In this document: positions 42,726-52,184 of the stretch, piece by piece
How positions within the stretch are numbered: position 1 is the first letter of the stretch
How the letters are laid out: each line of letters begins with the position of its first letter
NCBI RefSeq assembly: GCF_900115475.1
Contig: NZ_FOWP01000002.1
Coordinates: 1-64,000 of the forward strand
DNA length: 64,000 nucleotides
DNA from: Ectopseudomonas composti
GTDB taxonomy: Bacteria > Pseudomonadota > Gammaproteobacteria > Pseudomonadales > Pseudomonadaceae
Direction of reading: 5' to 3'
Program-made: the position numbers and the translations under genes
Notes under the pieces: model-generated
Database searches by the model: none
Told to the model about the DNA's origin: nothing
Seen by the model: only the letters and a program-made list of their open reading frames with translations

Positions 42726-43853
42726 CGCGGTTTTGGCTGTCAGATGATTGATTGAGTAGGGTGGATGACGCTTTTTTCATCCACTATCAGCGGTTGTCCG
42801 GTCTACTCGCTACGGAGTGAATCCGCCGCTGATGTGTGGCTCTTCATACCGGTTCCGCTCTTACAGCGGCTCACTTTTGGCAAACGCCCCAAAAGTAAGC
42901 AAAAGGTCTTGCCCCTACCATCCGGCCCGACTTCGTCGGGTTCCCTCGCTTCATCGTCGTTCCAGGGGCCCGCCGCGAAGGGCCATCCCTGGCCCATCGC
43001 GGCTCTCGCGGCATCCATGCCGCTCAACCCCTTACACAACGATTCCACTCTGCCTCCTGACGGGGCGTTTGGCGTCGCCTGCGAGATTGATGTTCCAGCA
43101 CTAAACGAAGCAAGAGCATCGCGGCGTTAGCCGTGATGATCTTGCCTGCCTTTGCCTTTACTCCGCCGTCCACAAAACGTTCAAACGCCGCGATCCCCGA
43201 ATCCCGTCAGGAGGCCGAGTGGAGGTGCTGTGGAGAGGGGCGTTTGGCATGGATGCCAAACGAGGAACGATGGCCGGGGCCGCCTAGGTAGGGATGGCCC
43301 TCCGTGACGACCTTCGGAACAGCACCGGAGCGAGGGGAGTTTCGCGCAGCGAAACCCGGATGCCGGGCGCGCTTTCTCTTTGGTTACTTTCTGCGCGAGT
43401 AAAGAGAAACGGAGCGAAGCGGAGTAACAGCCGCAGGCTGGCCCGAAGGGCGAGCGAAGCGAGTCAAGTGACTCGCCGTAAGGGCGAAAAGGTGCATGGG
43501 TGGCGACGGTGAATCGTGGTCTGTCCCCGATTGTCCTCAAGAGAAAGTGACTCGCCGTAAGGGCGAAAAGGTGCATGGGTGGCGCCGGTAAATCGTGGTC
43601 TGTCCCCGATTATCTGTCCCTGATTATCCTTTCTCTTTCGCGCGAGCAAAGAGAAAGTAACTCGCCGTAAGGGCGAAACCAGTAGTAGAGGGCGACAGAG
43701 AAAATAAATCTGTCCCCAATATCTCAATGGCTGTATCTGAAGCATGGTGGACAAGCTTCGCGTTGTCCACCCTACACGGTATGTCGGCGACCTGTAGGGT
43801 TGATGACGCTCTTTTCATCCACCGTCAGCGATTGTCCGGGCTACTCGCTTGAA
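42726..43853. repeat. Noncoding repeat block, about 1.1 kb
   Basis: No credible gene. It contains GTAGGGTGGATGACGC-type copies at both ends (42756-42811 and 43794-43849), a GC-rich middle with GGCGTTTGGC / GCCAAACG palindromes, and from 43467 to about 43680 direct repeats of GACTCGCCGTAAGGGCGAA (starts near 43470, 43549 and 43659), each of the first two followed by GGTGCATGGGTGGCG and GGTCTGTCCCCGATT. A hairpin GGTGGACAA/TTGTCCACC lies at 43746-43771. Such blocks look like composite, non-autonomous repeats; function unknown. Confidence 0.7.
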
Positions 43854-45563
43854 TTATCCGTTGATCACTTTTTTAAGAGCGTCGCGTGTGTCTCTCATTT
43901 TTGAAACTCTATGAGTTATTTCGTCTTCTTGCCCTATGACTACTAGTGCCTCTTTTATGGAGTCTATTGTTCTCTGGAAGACTTTTGTTGATTCCTCAAT
44001 GTTTTGCATAAACTTGTCTATTGCTTCGCAGTATTCGCGAGTGTATTTTTCTTTTTCGTTGAGGCCTAGATCCTTCTGTATTGTAAGTCTTACGGCCATT
44101 AACATTTGAAACCTGAATGGCTTGTATTTTTTGTCTATTCTGTTGTTGCGGAATAGCCACTCTAGTCTAAAGGAGGCGTAAGCGGCAGTGTAGTAGGGGT
44201 ACATTCTGTCGCTTTCTTTAAATATACTATGGCCAACCATGGGGATTAAATCCCCATAATGCCTGCCGACTTTGTTTGCCTCGTCAAGGAACATTGAAGC
44301 GTAAGACTTTAGTAGGCTTTCTTTTGTGATGATTCTTACTTTTTCAACTTCGATGTCTGCGTTGTATTGTCCGGCTCTGCGCTCATAAAATAGTTTCAGG
44401 TCGCCGTTTTTGGCTGACATGAATATCTCGATGTCTTTATGTATTGACTTGAGTGACCAAAACATTTCTTCATTGACTTCATTCTGCTGGTTTGAAGAAA
44501 TGATGACGCGGGCGGTAACTTCTTCGTCGTCAGTGCAGATTATTTTTATGGGAATTTGCACTGCGTCTGTCAGGTGGTTTGAGTTTTCTTGTAGAACGTG
44601 ACTGGTTTGGCAGCCATTTACAATTTGAAAGTCTTCCAATGTGAAGTTGTCGCCGACTCGCTGGAGATAGCGTGTAACGATAGTTATCCCGTTGTTGCGG
44701 ATAGGGAACTCGATATTTTGGCCAGATCGTAAGGTTTCCCCAATTTTTAAATTTATATCGGATTTGGGTTCGAAGTCTCGAATGTTGTCGAAGAAAAGAC
44801 TCTTTCGTACACTTCCGTCTGGCTCGGTTATTATTTTTAGGAATTCCACGGCGGATATTATCGCCAAGTAAGACTCTTTGACATTTGGTATGGGTGGTAA
44901 TGTTATGTTTTTCCCCACTGTGGCTGTCACGGAAATGGAATTTTTGCTGTAGGTGTATTTTCGCTGTACTTCTTTTGCACCTAAAGCATGCCATCCCACG
45001 GAGCCAAAGATGGCTTTCTCATCGAGGCGCTCTTTGCATTTCTCCAGTAGCTCGCACAGGATGGGGTCGTTTTTCCATACTCCGGTAGTGACGTAGTATA
45101 AAGATACGCTTGGTAGATTTTTTCGGCACTTATTTGAGTTATCTATGATGAGGTCAAATATTTTTCTTGCTTCGTTAATCTTTGGTATTAAATTGTGCTT
45201 TCTTTGATTTGCAAAGAAATCTTCGACAGCACTTGTGAATTTTAGTATGTCGCCGCCATCAAATTTTTCTGAGGTTTTGGCTTGGCAGAATAGAAATTCA
45301 ACTTCAATGGTGTTGCTGGCGTTAATTATGTCGCTGGCTTGTTCTTCATTGTCGACCAGTTTTTCATTGATAATTATTCCAATGCCGTCTATGCCGAATT
45401 CGCCTTCGCCAGTCGAGAGTATGTCGACATCGAAGGTGTCTGGAATTTTAGGGTATGCAATGATGTAGTTTGCGAATATTTCAAATTCGCTTTGTTTGTC
45501 TTTTGCTTTTATTTTTTGTGTTTCAATGAATTCTTGAAGAAGGTTTCCGATTACAGGATTCAT
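43854..45563 (-). CDS. AIPR family (abortive phage infection) protein
   Basis: A 569-residue protein of the AIPR family linked to abortive phage infection. The core block FPIRNNGITIVTRYLQRVGD with DFQIVNGCQTSHVLQEN is diagnostic. The N-terminal about 120 residues show a Mrr-like nuclease pattern: D59 in GIDGIGIII and Q94-x-K96 in FLFCQAKTS (QxK variant of PD-(D/E)XK). It would act in the cytoplasm, probably cutting nucleic acid when triggered, by inference. Strongly AT-rich, unlike the flanking core, so acquired. Its stop lies 5 bp from a host repeat. AAGGAAG is the ribosome site, and an intrinsic terminator sits just upstream of it. Confidence 0.85.
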   Translation of the reverse strand: MNPVIGNLLQEFIETQKIKAKDKQSEFEIFANYIIAYPKIPDTFDVDILSTGEGEFGIDGIGIIINEKLVDNEEQASDIINASNTIEVEFLFCQAKTSEKFDGGDILKFTSAVEDFFANQRKHNLIPKINEARKIFDLIIDNSNKCRKNLPSVSLYYVTTGVWKNDPILCELLEKCKERLDEKAIFGSVGWHALGAKEVQRKYTYSKNSISVTATVGKNITLPPIPNVKESYLAIISAVEFLKIITEPDGSVRKSLFFDNIRDFEPKSDINLKIGETLRSGQNIEFPIRNNGITIVTRYLQRVGDNFTLEDFQIVNGCQTSHVLQENSNHLTDAVQIPIKIICTDDEEVTARVIISSNQQNEVNEEMFWSLKSIHKDIEIFMSAKNGDLKLFYERRAGQYNADIEVEKVRIITKESLLKSYASMFLDEANKVGRHYGDLIPMVGHSIFKESDRMYPYYTAAYASFRLEWLFRNNRIDKKYKPFRFQMLMAVRLTIQKDLGLNEKEKYTREYCEAIDKFMQNIEESTKVFQRTIDSIKEALVVIGQEDEITHRVSKMRDTRDALKKVING

Positions 45564-45578
45564 TGTTCTTCCTTGTAA

Positions 45579-45604
45579 GAAAAAGGGGCAACTACGTTGC
45601 CCCT
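45579..45604 (-). terminator. Intrinsic terminator between tniQ and the AIPR gene
   Basis: On the minus strand a 9-bp perfect stem AGGGGCAAC / GTTGCCCCT with a 3-nt loop is followed by TTTTTCTT. It ends transcripts from the tns operon, but it lies only 16 nt before the AIPR start codon, i.e. inside that gene's 5' leader. Confidence 0.8.
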
Positions 45605-45625
45605 TCTTGTAAATGTGATGTTTTC

Positions 45626-45837
45626 AGTGGCCACTCATTTTCGTTAATTGGCGAAACCTTGATCCCGGAACTCAGGGCCTCTAGGTCGATTTCTCACTGG
45701 GGGCGAAACTTATTTTTCGCTATTTTGCGAATTTCTAACCGGTTTTTGCGCTAATTTGCGAAATGGGTTTTTAAGATTTTAAAAATTTGTGTTCGCAGTA
45801 ACAGAACGCTACTGTTTTTTACGGATGAGTGGCTACT
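45626..45837. repeat. Candidate transposon-end region with GCGAAA repeats
   Basis: Four GCGAA(A/T) motifs at 45651, 45713, 45727 and 45758 lie in related contexts (TTAATTGGCGAAAC, TATTTTGCGAATTT, CTAATTTGCGAAAT), and the block is flanked by a 13-bp inverted repeat (AGTGGCCACTCAT at 45626, ATGAGTGGCTACT at 45825; 12 of 13). This resembles an array of TnsB-binding sites, but spacing is irregular and no matching array was found on the other side. Confidence 0.4.
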
Positions 45838-47779
45838 TTATCTCGTTGATATCATTGCGGCGCACAAGGCAAACCGTAGAGATATAGCCGGCTTCATTAG
45901 AATGGAGAGGGGTAAGTTTTTTCATTCTTATAAGGTTGGCGGTGTGGCCAATGGGCGCGCCAAGAATTTCGTCTGCCTCGCACAGGCTAACGAATAGTTC
46001 GCGGTGCTCTTGGATGCGATGGAGTTGCTCTACCGGCACTAGGGTTTTGCTACCTATGCGAATGTACTTCAGATAGTCGCTTTGGATATATCTCCTGGAA
46101 AACGTCTGGGAAGACATGCCGAGCTGGGCTGAAAAGCACTTGAGTGAGATCATAGTCTTAAGCAGTGCTTGAGCATTTGTCACTGAACTGTTGGTGAAGT
46201 AGCGACCTTTCTTAAGATTCTTTGATCGGACGAGGTAGCCATTTCGTTCGAGATGCTTAAGGTCGTGCACGCCGACGCCCAGCGCGCGTGCCGTGTCTGT
46301 GCTTGATGTCGCTGCCTCTCCCGAGCGGCTAGAGCAGCCTGCCGGTTTCCTACCTGCATTTGATTTGTAGTGAGCGAGATTGTGTAGAGCGCTCCGTACC
46401 TCGCCGGTTACGTCATCACGGCGATAGATGGGGATCAAGCCTTCATCAAACCCATGCCGAGAAACGGGAGTTATTCCGAGGTGAAGGAGTTTTGCGGAAA
46501 GAGTTGTCCTAGGAAGATTCAGTTCCGTAGCAAGCTGACCTACGAAAGCAAATGTCGCCGAGAAGTGCTCTACCGCAGCCGCCAGGAGCAGCCTCCTGCC
46601 ATGAGCATCTTTCCTAGCGAAGGCGCTTATGAAACCCTGCGAGTAGGCACTGCGGACTGCATCTGGGTATACGCCCAATCGGACAGCAGCCTCATCAATG
46701 GAGAGGTATGTGCTGCAACCTTGGTTTGAAGGGCTCAAGGCGGGCGCTTGCATAACTGCCGTGCTGGGCGTGGTCGACTGCTCAAGCAGCATGCATAGCT
46801 TCTTGGCGGAGTACTTCCATCTAGCTTCCTTCCCCTTCACGCGCTGAACCAAATCACGAGTCAGAAATGATCTGAGCTTCGTCGGTGAGATCTTGAGGGC
46901 ATAAACCATTTCGTCCTGATAAAGTTGAAGTTCTGAGCAATTGCACGTTCCGCTAGCATCGGCGATATCGGTTTTGGAATTAAGCAAGTGGTGTACTTGG
47001 CTTTTGATCCATGAATCTTCCGAGGCTATCCAAGGAGCGAGAAGCGGCTTGGTCGGAAGACAAGGGTGAAGCAACATGGACGCTTCCAATAGCTCCTTGA
47101 ATACTTCTTCGTCACAATCGGCGACACGTGCAGCGTTCTCTACAATACTCTGCGCTTGCTCGCGGGCTGGGGCATACCGAAGGGCTTTCAGCGCAAAAAT
47201 GAATCGATCTAGAGCTGGCTGGTCTTGTCGCCTGAAAATTCTCAGAATTCGATGGGAACTATCTGCGCGCATGAAGGTTCTCGGCGTATTGCGTAGATCA
47301 AATCCGCACTGACAATAGGGGCCGGAAAGCTGGGTCCAGCGGATCTCGCGAGAGCATGCAGGGCACGCCGACTCTAGCTTGCAGGTATGGTAGGGGCAGC
47401 TTCTTAGCCAGTTGAGATCCAGTATCGATGGATGATTGTCTGCCCGGATGCAGTCTGGGCAAAAGCTATACGCATCAGTCCGAATATTGGCCGCTGGCAC
47501 GGCCAATCCCATGACCTCAACGGGGCTCTCACTAGTGCGCCCGAGCTGCTTGTAGAAGCTCGCGAGAAACTGTTTCCCATTGAGGTGTTCATGGCTGGCC
47601 AATTGGCCTACAAGTTTCGACTGCTGCATCTGCCAAGCGAGTGGTTGGCGCGACTCCTTTGCTCCGAAAGCTCTGGCGATTGCCGAAACCGAGCCAAAGC
47701 CATTCGCATATGCGGTACGCATCATTACGCTTCGGGGACTCTCTTCATCACGGGCGTGGGCGAGGTGGAAAATATTCAT
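45833..47779 (-). CDS. tniQ: TniQ/TnsD-family target-selection protein
   Basis: A 648-residue protein. The N-terminal TniQ domain has the usual MNIFHLAHARDEESPRSVMM opening and a zinc-ribbon series: FCPDCIRAD, LRSCPYHTCKLESACPACSREI and GPYCQCGFDL. The long C-terminal part holds several helix-turn-helix-like segments (LAYKSNAGRKPAG region, TDTARALGVGVHDLKHLERNGYL, FSAQLGMSSQTFSRRYI), as in TnsD proteins that bind a fixed attachment site. It would recruit TnsC to target DNA. Its start overlaps tnsC's stop by 4 bp (ATGA), last gene of the tns operon. Confidence 0.85.
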   Translation of the reverse strand: MNIFHLAHARDEESPRSVMMRTAYANGFGSVSAIARAFGAKESRQPLAWQMQQSKLVGQLASHEHLNGKQFLASFYKQLGRTSESPVEVMGLAVPAANIRTDAYSFCPDCIRADNHPSILDLNWLRSCPYHTCKLESACPACSREIRWTQLSGPYCQCGFDLRNTPRTFMRADSSHRILRIFRRQDQPALDRFIFALKALRYAPAREQAQSIVENAARVADCDEEVFKELLEASMLLHPCLPTKPLLAPWIASEDSWIKSQVHHLLNSKTDIADASGTCNCSELQLYQDEMVYALKISPTKLRSFLTRDLVQRVKGKEARWKYSAKKLCMLLEQSTTPSTAVMQAPALSPSNQGCSTYLSIDEAAVRLGVYPDAVRSAYSQGFISAFARKDAHGRRLLLAAAVEHFSATFAFVGQLATELNLPRTTLSAKLLHLGITPVSRHGFDEGLIPIYRRDDVTGEVRSALHNLAHYKSNAGRKPAGCSSRSGEAATSSTDTARALGVGVHDLKHLERNGYLVRSKNLKKGRYFTNSSVTNAQALLKTMISLKCFSAQLGMSSQTFSRRYIQSDYLKYIRIGSKTLVPVEQLHRIQEHRELFVSLCEADEILGAPIGHTANLIRMKKLTPLHSNEAGYISTVCLVRRNDINEIK

Positions 47780-48723
47780 TTTACTTTCCCCCCGGAGATG
47801 ATCTTAGTGAGCGACTCGTCGGTGAGACGAAAGGCATTGCCGCGATAAAGCGCGGTGGGAATGACAGAGAGATCAGCGGCGCTGATCAGGTCGATAAGCT
47901 CGAAGCTTCCGTTATTACGCAGCAGCGCGAGCCGGAAAGCATCGTTTAGGATCTGGCGAATTCCATTCATATTTCCGCCTGTCGAGAGATACATGGCTTT
48001 AAGCGGCTGCTCCGTGTTCAAGCTGATGCACTTATCGAACCCACCTATTTTCTTGATCGCCCCACCGAGTGCTCGCAGTGTTTTGCTGAATACTGAGGCT
48101 GGGTCAAGGGCGGCGTAACTGAAATGGTTCATCTTGTGCCGATACGGATACCTTCGGGAGAGCTGAGGGTGCGCGTTGATGATTTCTTCGCAGCTGGGAA
48201 TACCCTCTATCGCCACCGGGACCAATGTTTCGTTCAACAGGGTGCGCACCCAGTCGCATACCTGTTCACGGGATTTTTCTGCTCCCTTGCGAAGCAGGTT
48301 GTCGAATTCATCGAGAACGATGAGCTTGGTCTGGCAGGTCTGAAGAAGAGTGACAAGGCGCTTGAATAGCGCCGAGCTATTGCCGGTTACGTTGCTGGAT
48401 CCCAGTTCCTGCAACATCGACGTCGTCAGGCTCTTGGTCGTGGCACCTGCTTGTAGTGAACAGTAGAACGCCGGAACGATTTCAGTCGTACCTACTTCCG
48501 TGTTAACAATTCGCCTCCCACCGAACTGGCTCAATGCGATCTTGCAGGCCGTAGATTTACCGGTGCCAGGCTCTCCAGTCAGGAGCGCCGATGCCGGCTC
48601 TCCTCTTGTCGTCGTGGCTTCAATACTGCGCGCAATGCAGCTAAGCGCATCGGCATATTCAGGGTGGTTCACAACAAATTGTGCAAACTGCACCAGCTTG
48701 TCTTTGATCTCGTCGTTCATCAT
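47776..48723 (-). CDS. tnsC: TnsC/TniB-type AAA+ ATPase
   Basis: A 315-residue AAA+ regulator of transposition. Walker A is LLTGEPGTGKSTACK (residues 48-62) and Walker B KLIVLDEFDNLL (around 133-144); SGYP-type sensor region GEVAIEGIPSCEEIINAHPQLSRR-like follows with an arginine finger candidate. It would bind target DNA as ATP-dependent filaments and bridge TniQ with the transposase. The start ATG shares one base with the tnsB stop (TAATG), and the end overlaps tniQ, so the three are tightly coupled. Confidence 0.9.
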   Translation of the reverse strand: MMNDEIKDKLVQFAQFVVNHPEYADALSCIARSIEATTTRGEPASALLTGEPGTGKSTACKIALSQFGGRRIVNTEVGTTEIVPAFYCSLQAGATTKSLTTSMLQELGSSNVTGNSSALFKRLVTLLQTCQTKLIVLDEFDNLLRKGAEKSREQVCDWVRTLLNETLVPVAIEGIPSCEEIINAHPQLSRRYPYRHKMNHFSYAALDPASVFSKTLRALGGAIKKIGGFDKCISLNTEQPLKAMYLSTGGNMNGIRQILNDAFRLALLRNNGSFELIDLISAADLSVIPTALYRGNAFRLTDESLTKIISGGKVK

Positions 48724-50642
48724 TACTTCCTAGGTAGTTCGAAGGTTTCGTAGTCGTCATCGTCATCAAGCGTGTCGTTAATAAGTTCAAGATCGATTTC
48801 CTCAGCAAGTTCGATGTGTTCGTTGATGTGTTGAGCGTCATCACTCAAGTTATTAGGCGCGGTAATGTTCTGTGTCGGGTTATTTCGAACATCACGGAGA
48901 TGGGCACGTTTACGTCGCGCATTGTTCGCTGTGCTCTCGCTCAGGGCCTGCCAGATCCGGCGCAATGTCTGCCGAGCTTCTTCGCCTGTAAAGAGCTTTG
49001 CCTCTTCCTTAAGTTTTTTTTGTACCAGTTCGTGTTCATACATGGACAGGCCAAACTGATAGCTATGCACTCCATCTGCTTGATAGAACGTACCGCTACT
49101 CGGATCTCGCACGTAGACAGTACCGAGGTCCGTTCGGTCGTATAGAACTTCGACCTTTTGTGAGGTCTTCAAATTATTTTCAATGATGGGTAGCCCCGGA
49201 CCGGACCATGCCAAGTTCTTGAACCGAACTCGACCGCGATTGATAGTGCAGAAGTGAGTCGAAATACAGATAAAACTCAGAGCCTCAACTGTAAAAACTT
49301 TCGGCGGATTCATTTTGTCCATGTATCGCTCCCACAGCACGTTTGCTGGCAGATAGCGATGGCCGTGACTCGTTTTGTTGTAGTAGTTCAGAATCCAGTC
49401 ATCGACGATCGCGCGAAACTCATCTAGCGTCATTACCGCTTCGCCCTCGGAGTCATAGTCTCCCCGCATCGTCGTATTGGACTTCGTGGTTCCGTTCAAC
49501 CCATGAATGAGTTGTAGATTCAAGGTGCGGAAAAAACTCTCAACGTGGGGTTTTTGGTTAGGTTGGCCCTTCGAGCAGAAGCGAACGGTGAACCCAAGGC
49601 GGTTGGCCAGGGCAAGCAGGGAGGCGTTGTAGAACTCTGGCCCGTTATCTACGACTAGCTCTTCCATGAGCCCGGCTGGGGAGCCATCTTCGCGCATGCG
49701 CAACGCATGACTCAGCGCGCTTGCGGTTTTTTCGAAACAAGGCGGAGTGAACGAAAGGCTCCAGCCAATAACCGAACTGGTTAGTACTTCTAGCAATACG
49801 GTTAGGTAGGCACGTCCTATGTAGATGCCATCCTCACCAACTAGGTGAACGTCCACTTCCTGAGTGTCAGCCTCGACCCGGCTCAGTAGCCTTTCAGGGA
49901 CGTGGATCCCCTTGCCGAAGCCATGCTTTTTAGCTGCGGCTTTTGCACCCAGCCGGGCGCGATCCACGTCGTAGCTGTTCAGTGCTTCTAGCGCCCGGTA
50001 AAAGGTCGAAGGGGAGGGAATGTCCAGTTTGCTGTCAGAATGCAGGTTTAGCTCTTCCAAGTGAGCCACGAACAATTTGTAGACCATCAGTGCGGGCGGC
50101 TTCGTGGTCTTCAAATAGTGATGGCGTATGTAGTCCTGCATGACTTCCAGGGACTCTTGGCTCAACCGCTTGGGTCGCAGCTGCTTACTTGTCGCGTGAT
50201 CGACGAGTGCGAGCGTGTTTTTTCCGTTGGCTAGGAAGAGCTTCATTTGCTCGTACAACTTGGTGTACTTCGGCGGTTTCGGATCCCCCCGATCAGCGGC
50301 CATAATTGCAACCGCAGCCATGGTTTTTTTTCGTGGGAGCGAACCATGAAACATCTCTATCAGATTCTGGATGTAGTAGGACATGTGGTCGAGCTTGAGA
50401 CGCTGAGCTGCGTCTAGCCTCACAAGCTGTAGGGCCTTTTGTTGATCCATCAGGGCGCTGCTGATTGGTACGAAACGGCCTTGGCGGATGAGCTGATCCA
50501 CTTCTGTCTCAGGAAGGTACAAGGCGCCTTTATGGTTCACACCACGCATGAATATGCGTCCGTTGGCCTGATTGATGACCTCGACCAAATCCCCGTTCAG
50601 TTCGTACCGTGCCCCGATTTGTACAGTGTGCTGGTTCGGCAT
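48723..50642 (-). CDS. tnsB: TnsB-type DDE transposase
   Basis: A 639-residue Mu/Tn7-type transposase that would join transposon 3' ends to target DNA. The catalytic triad is seen as D259 (VEADTQEVD), D332 (VVDNGPEF) and E368 (KPHVESFF), a D,D(35)E spacing. N-terminal residues 65-250 hold helix-turn-helix DNA-binding domains, and a Mu-type C-terminal beta-barrel follows (NRGRVRFKNLAWSGPGL). The extreme C-terminus is very acidic (DDDDDYETFELP), as in TnsB tails that contact TnsC. It is 3 bp downstream of tnsA. Confidence 0.92.
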   Translation of the reverse strand: MPNQHTVQIGARYELNGDLVEVINQANGRIFMRGVNHKGALYLPETEVDQLIRQGRFVPISSALMDQQKALQLVRLDAAQRLKLDHMSYYIQNLIEMFHGSLPRKKTMAAVAIMAADRGDPKPPKYTKLYEQMKLFLANGKNTLALVDHATSKQLRPKRLSQESLEVMQDYIRHHYLKTTKPPALMVYKLFVAHLEELNLHSDSKLDIPSPSTFYRALEALNSYDVDRARLGAKAAAKKHGFGKGIHVPERLLSRVEADTQEVDVHLVGEDGIYIGRAYLTVLLEVLTSSVIGWSLSFTPPCFEKTASALSHALRMREDGSPAGLMEELVVDNGPEFYNASLLALANRLGFTVRFCSKGQPNQKPHVESFFRTLNLQLIHGLNGTTKSNTTMRGDYDSEGEAVMTLDEFRAIVDDWILNYYNKTSHGHRYLPANVLWERYMDKMNPPKVFTVEALSFICISTHFCTINRGRVRFKNLAWSGPGLPIIENNLKTSQKVEVLYDRTDLGTVYVRDPSSGTFYQADGVHSYQFGLSMYEHELVQKKLKEEAKLFTGEEARQTLRRIWQALSESTANNARRKRAHLRDVRNNPTQNITAPNNLSDDAQHINEHIELAEEIDLELINDTLDDDDDYETFELPRK

Positions 50643-50645
50643 GCT

Positions 50646-51296
50646 TTACCCCCAGAAAACCCGGCTGCTGGTAGAAATTGGTTTGTTCCAGTTACAGCGC
50701 AACTCCTGCTCAAAAAGCGCCGCGGACAGCGAGGCGGGAGATGGAGGTGAGGGCAACGCCAGAAGATCGCCAATTTGCATGGGGGCTTTCAGCATGCTGA
50801 GCTGATCGCGCAGATAGGCCCGCTCAAGCGGTGTCACGCCACGGGCCTGCGAGTAGGTCTTGATTAGGTTATTCAGCCGAGGCTGCTGGCGAATTTGGCT
50901 ATCAGTGAGCAGTTGGAAGCGCTGCCCGCGCTTATGGAGGAATTCTTCTGCCGCGCGATAAAGGGCTAGGTATTTGGGTTTGCGGTAGACGTTGTCTGGT
51001 TTGACCTCAACAAATGTGGTCGAGCCGTCCGAATAGAGAACCTCGAAGTCCGGTACATATGTACGAATCTTGCCCTCAACTTCCAGGACAAGCCGTTCGG
51101 GTTGCGGGCGATAGCTGATGACGTCCTTATCGTGCTCCCAGTGGAAGCATGCATCTGCTTCCAAGCGTACTTCACAGACAATGGATTCGCCGTTCTTTCG
51201 AGAGGGGAAAATGGTAGTTTGTTTGCCAAACTGGCTGCGTTTTATATTTCTTAGGGGCGAAGCTGTTTCGCCGCCATTAATCCGGAGTTTTTTCAT
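50646..51296 (-). CDS. tnsA: TnsA endonuclease
   Basis: A 216-residue TnsA homologue, the restriction-like nuclease that cuts transposon 5' ends and makes cut-and-paste transposition possible. Active-site residues are E46 (VRLEADACFHWE), D83 (YVPDFEVLYSDG) and E97-V-K99 (TTFVEVKPDN). The C-terminal part (SQARGVTPLERAYLRDQL) is a winged-helix-like contact region for TnsC. First gene of the operon tnsA-tnsB-tnsC-tniQ. Its ribosome site is weak (GAGCAAAC). Confidence 0.9.
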   Translation of the reverse strand: MKKLRINGGETASPLRNIKRSQFGKQTTIFPSRKNGESIVCEVRLEADACFHWEHDKDVISYRPQPERLVLEVEGKIRTYVPDFEVLYSDGSTTFVEVKPDNVYRKPKYLALYRAAEEFLHKRGQRFQLLTDSQIRQQPRLNNLIKTYSQARGVTPLERAYLRDQLSMLKAPMQIGDLLALPSPPSPASLSAALFEQELRCNWNKPISTSSRVFWG

Positions 51297-52184
51297 GATG
51301 TTTGCTCGATATGAGTGGACTAGAGGTTGGTAGCTGTTTTAGGGCTTGTCAAACAGGTAGCTGGATTAATCGGCATAACATCATGGGTTTTCTCCTTGCT
51401 GCACGTTTGCTGTATTGACAACTTGCAAGTTGCACAAGTTAATCAATAGCTTAGACAGTTTTATTGTGTTGTCCCGCAGGGAGTTTCCGAGTTTTAATTC
51501 TGACGAACGGGTACAGGAAAAATCAGCGTAAATGTACTGTTCGAGAATAGAAGCGTTCGGAAGATAGTAGATGGCCGACGATGGCCGAACATCCCAGTGA
51601 GGGATTCAGAAGAGGCGTAATAATGAGAGGAGGGAGTAGCAAGAGTGGTGCATCAGAGGGCTTCGCATTTGCTGGTCGGATTGACCTGATGCCTACGCAT
51701 ACTAACAACTGTTTTCCGAAAAGTCAATAGCTAAGTTGCTCCCGATGTGACCTGTCGACTGCGCGCTTGCCCGCGCCAGACGGCCTGAAGTGCCCGTGCT
51801 ATGTGGCTTTAACTCGCAAGGCGAGCTAGGTCAGCTAGGTCTTTGAGGCCTCTGATGTGGCTCTGCCGTGAAAGGCTATTGCTACCTTGAGGCTCTTTGT
51901 GCAGTCCTTCTTCAGTGAAAAAAGAAACGCTCACTGATGATGCGACTTTTTAGTTGGTCGTGAGTTGACACACAGATTTGATCGACTAGTTTCTTTTTGT
52001 ATTTTCCAAATCTTGAAGTTGGTAGCAGACCCAAAGTGCGACTACTCAACTGCATTCACATTGTATGCCTCGCCATCTGTTTGGGGTGTCGGTGCCTCAA
52101 ATCAGTGGTAGGGGCTTTTGAGCCCATTTAGCGTGCTCTTGGTGTTGGACGTTGTTGTATGGTTGGCGATGGTTAGGAGGGGAG
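51297..52184. other. Gene-poor gap upstream of tnsA
   Basis: About 890 bp without a convincing gene. It should contain the tns promoter and, in a standard Tn7-like layout, the end of the element, but no obvious terminal repeat array was found. Seen are a 14-bp palindrome at 51419-51432, a minus-strand AAGGAG followed by a 11-codon frame (about 51350-51385), and a direct repeat GATGGCCGA (51570-51590). Confidence 0.5.
51415..51446. promoter_or_regulatory. Palindromic operator-like site upstream of tnsA
   Basis: CAACTTGCAAGTTG (51419-51432) is a perfect 14-bp palindrome. A TTGACA box overlaps its left arm, so a repressor could bind here to control transcription toward tnsA or the opposite strand. 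The cognate protein is not identified. Confidence 0.45.

Noticed and set aside
43181-43576. Open frame of 131 codons in the repeat block
   Set aside because: It consists of intergenic repeat DNA, including the GACTCGCCGTAAGGGCGAA copies, with no domain and no ribosome site.
51523-51708. 61-codon minus-strand frame upstream of tnsA
   Set aside because: No ribosome site, no recognisable sequence and composition typical of noncoding DNA.
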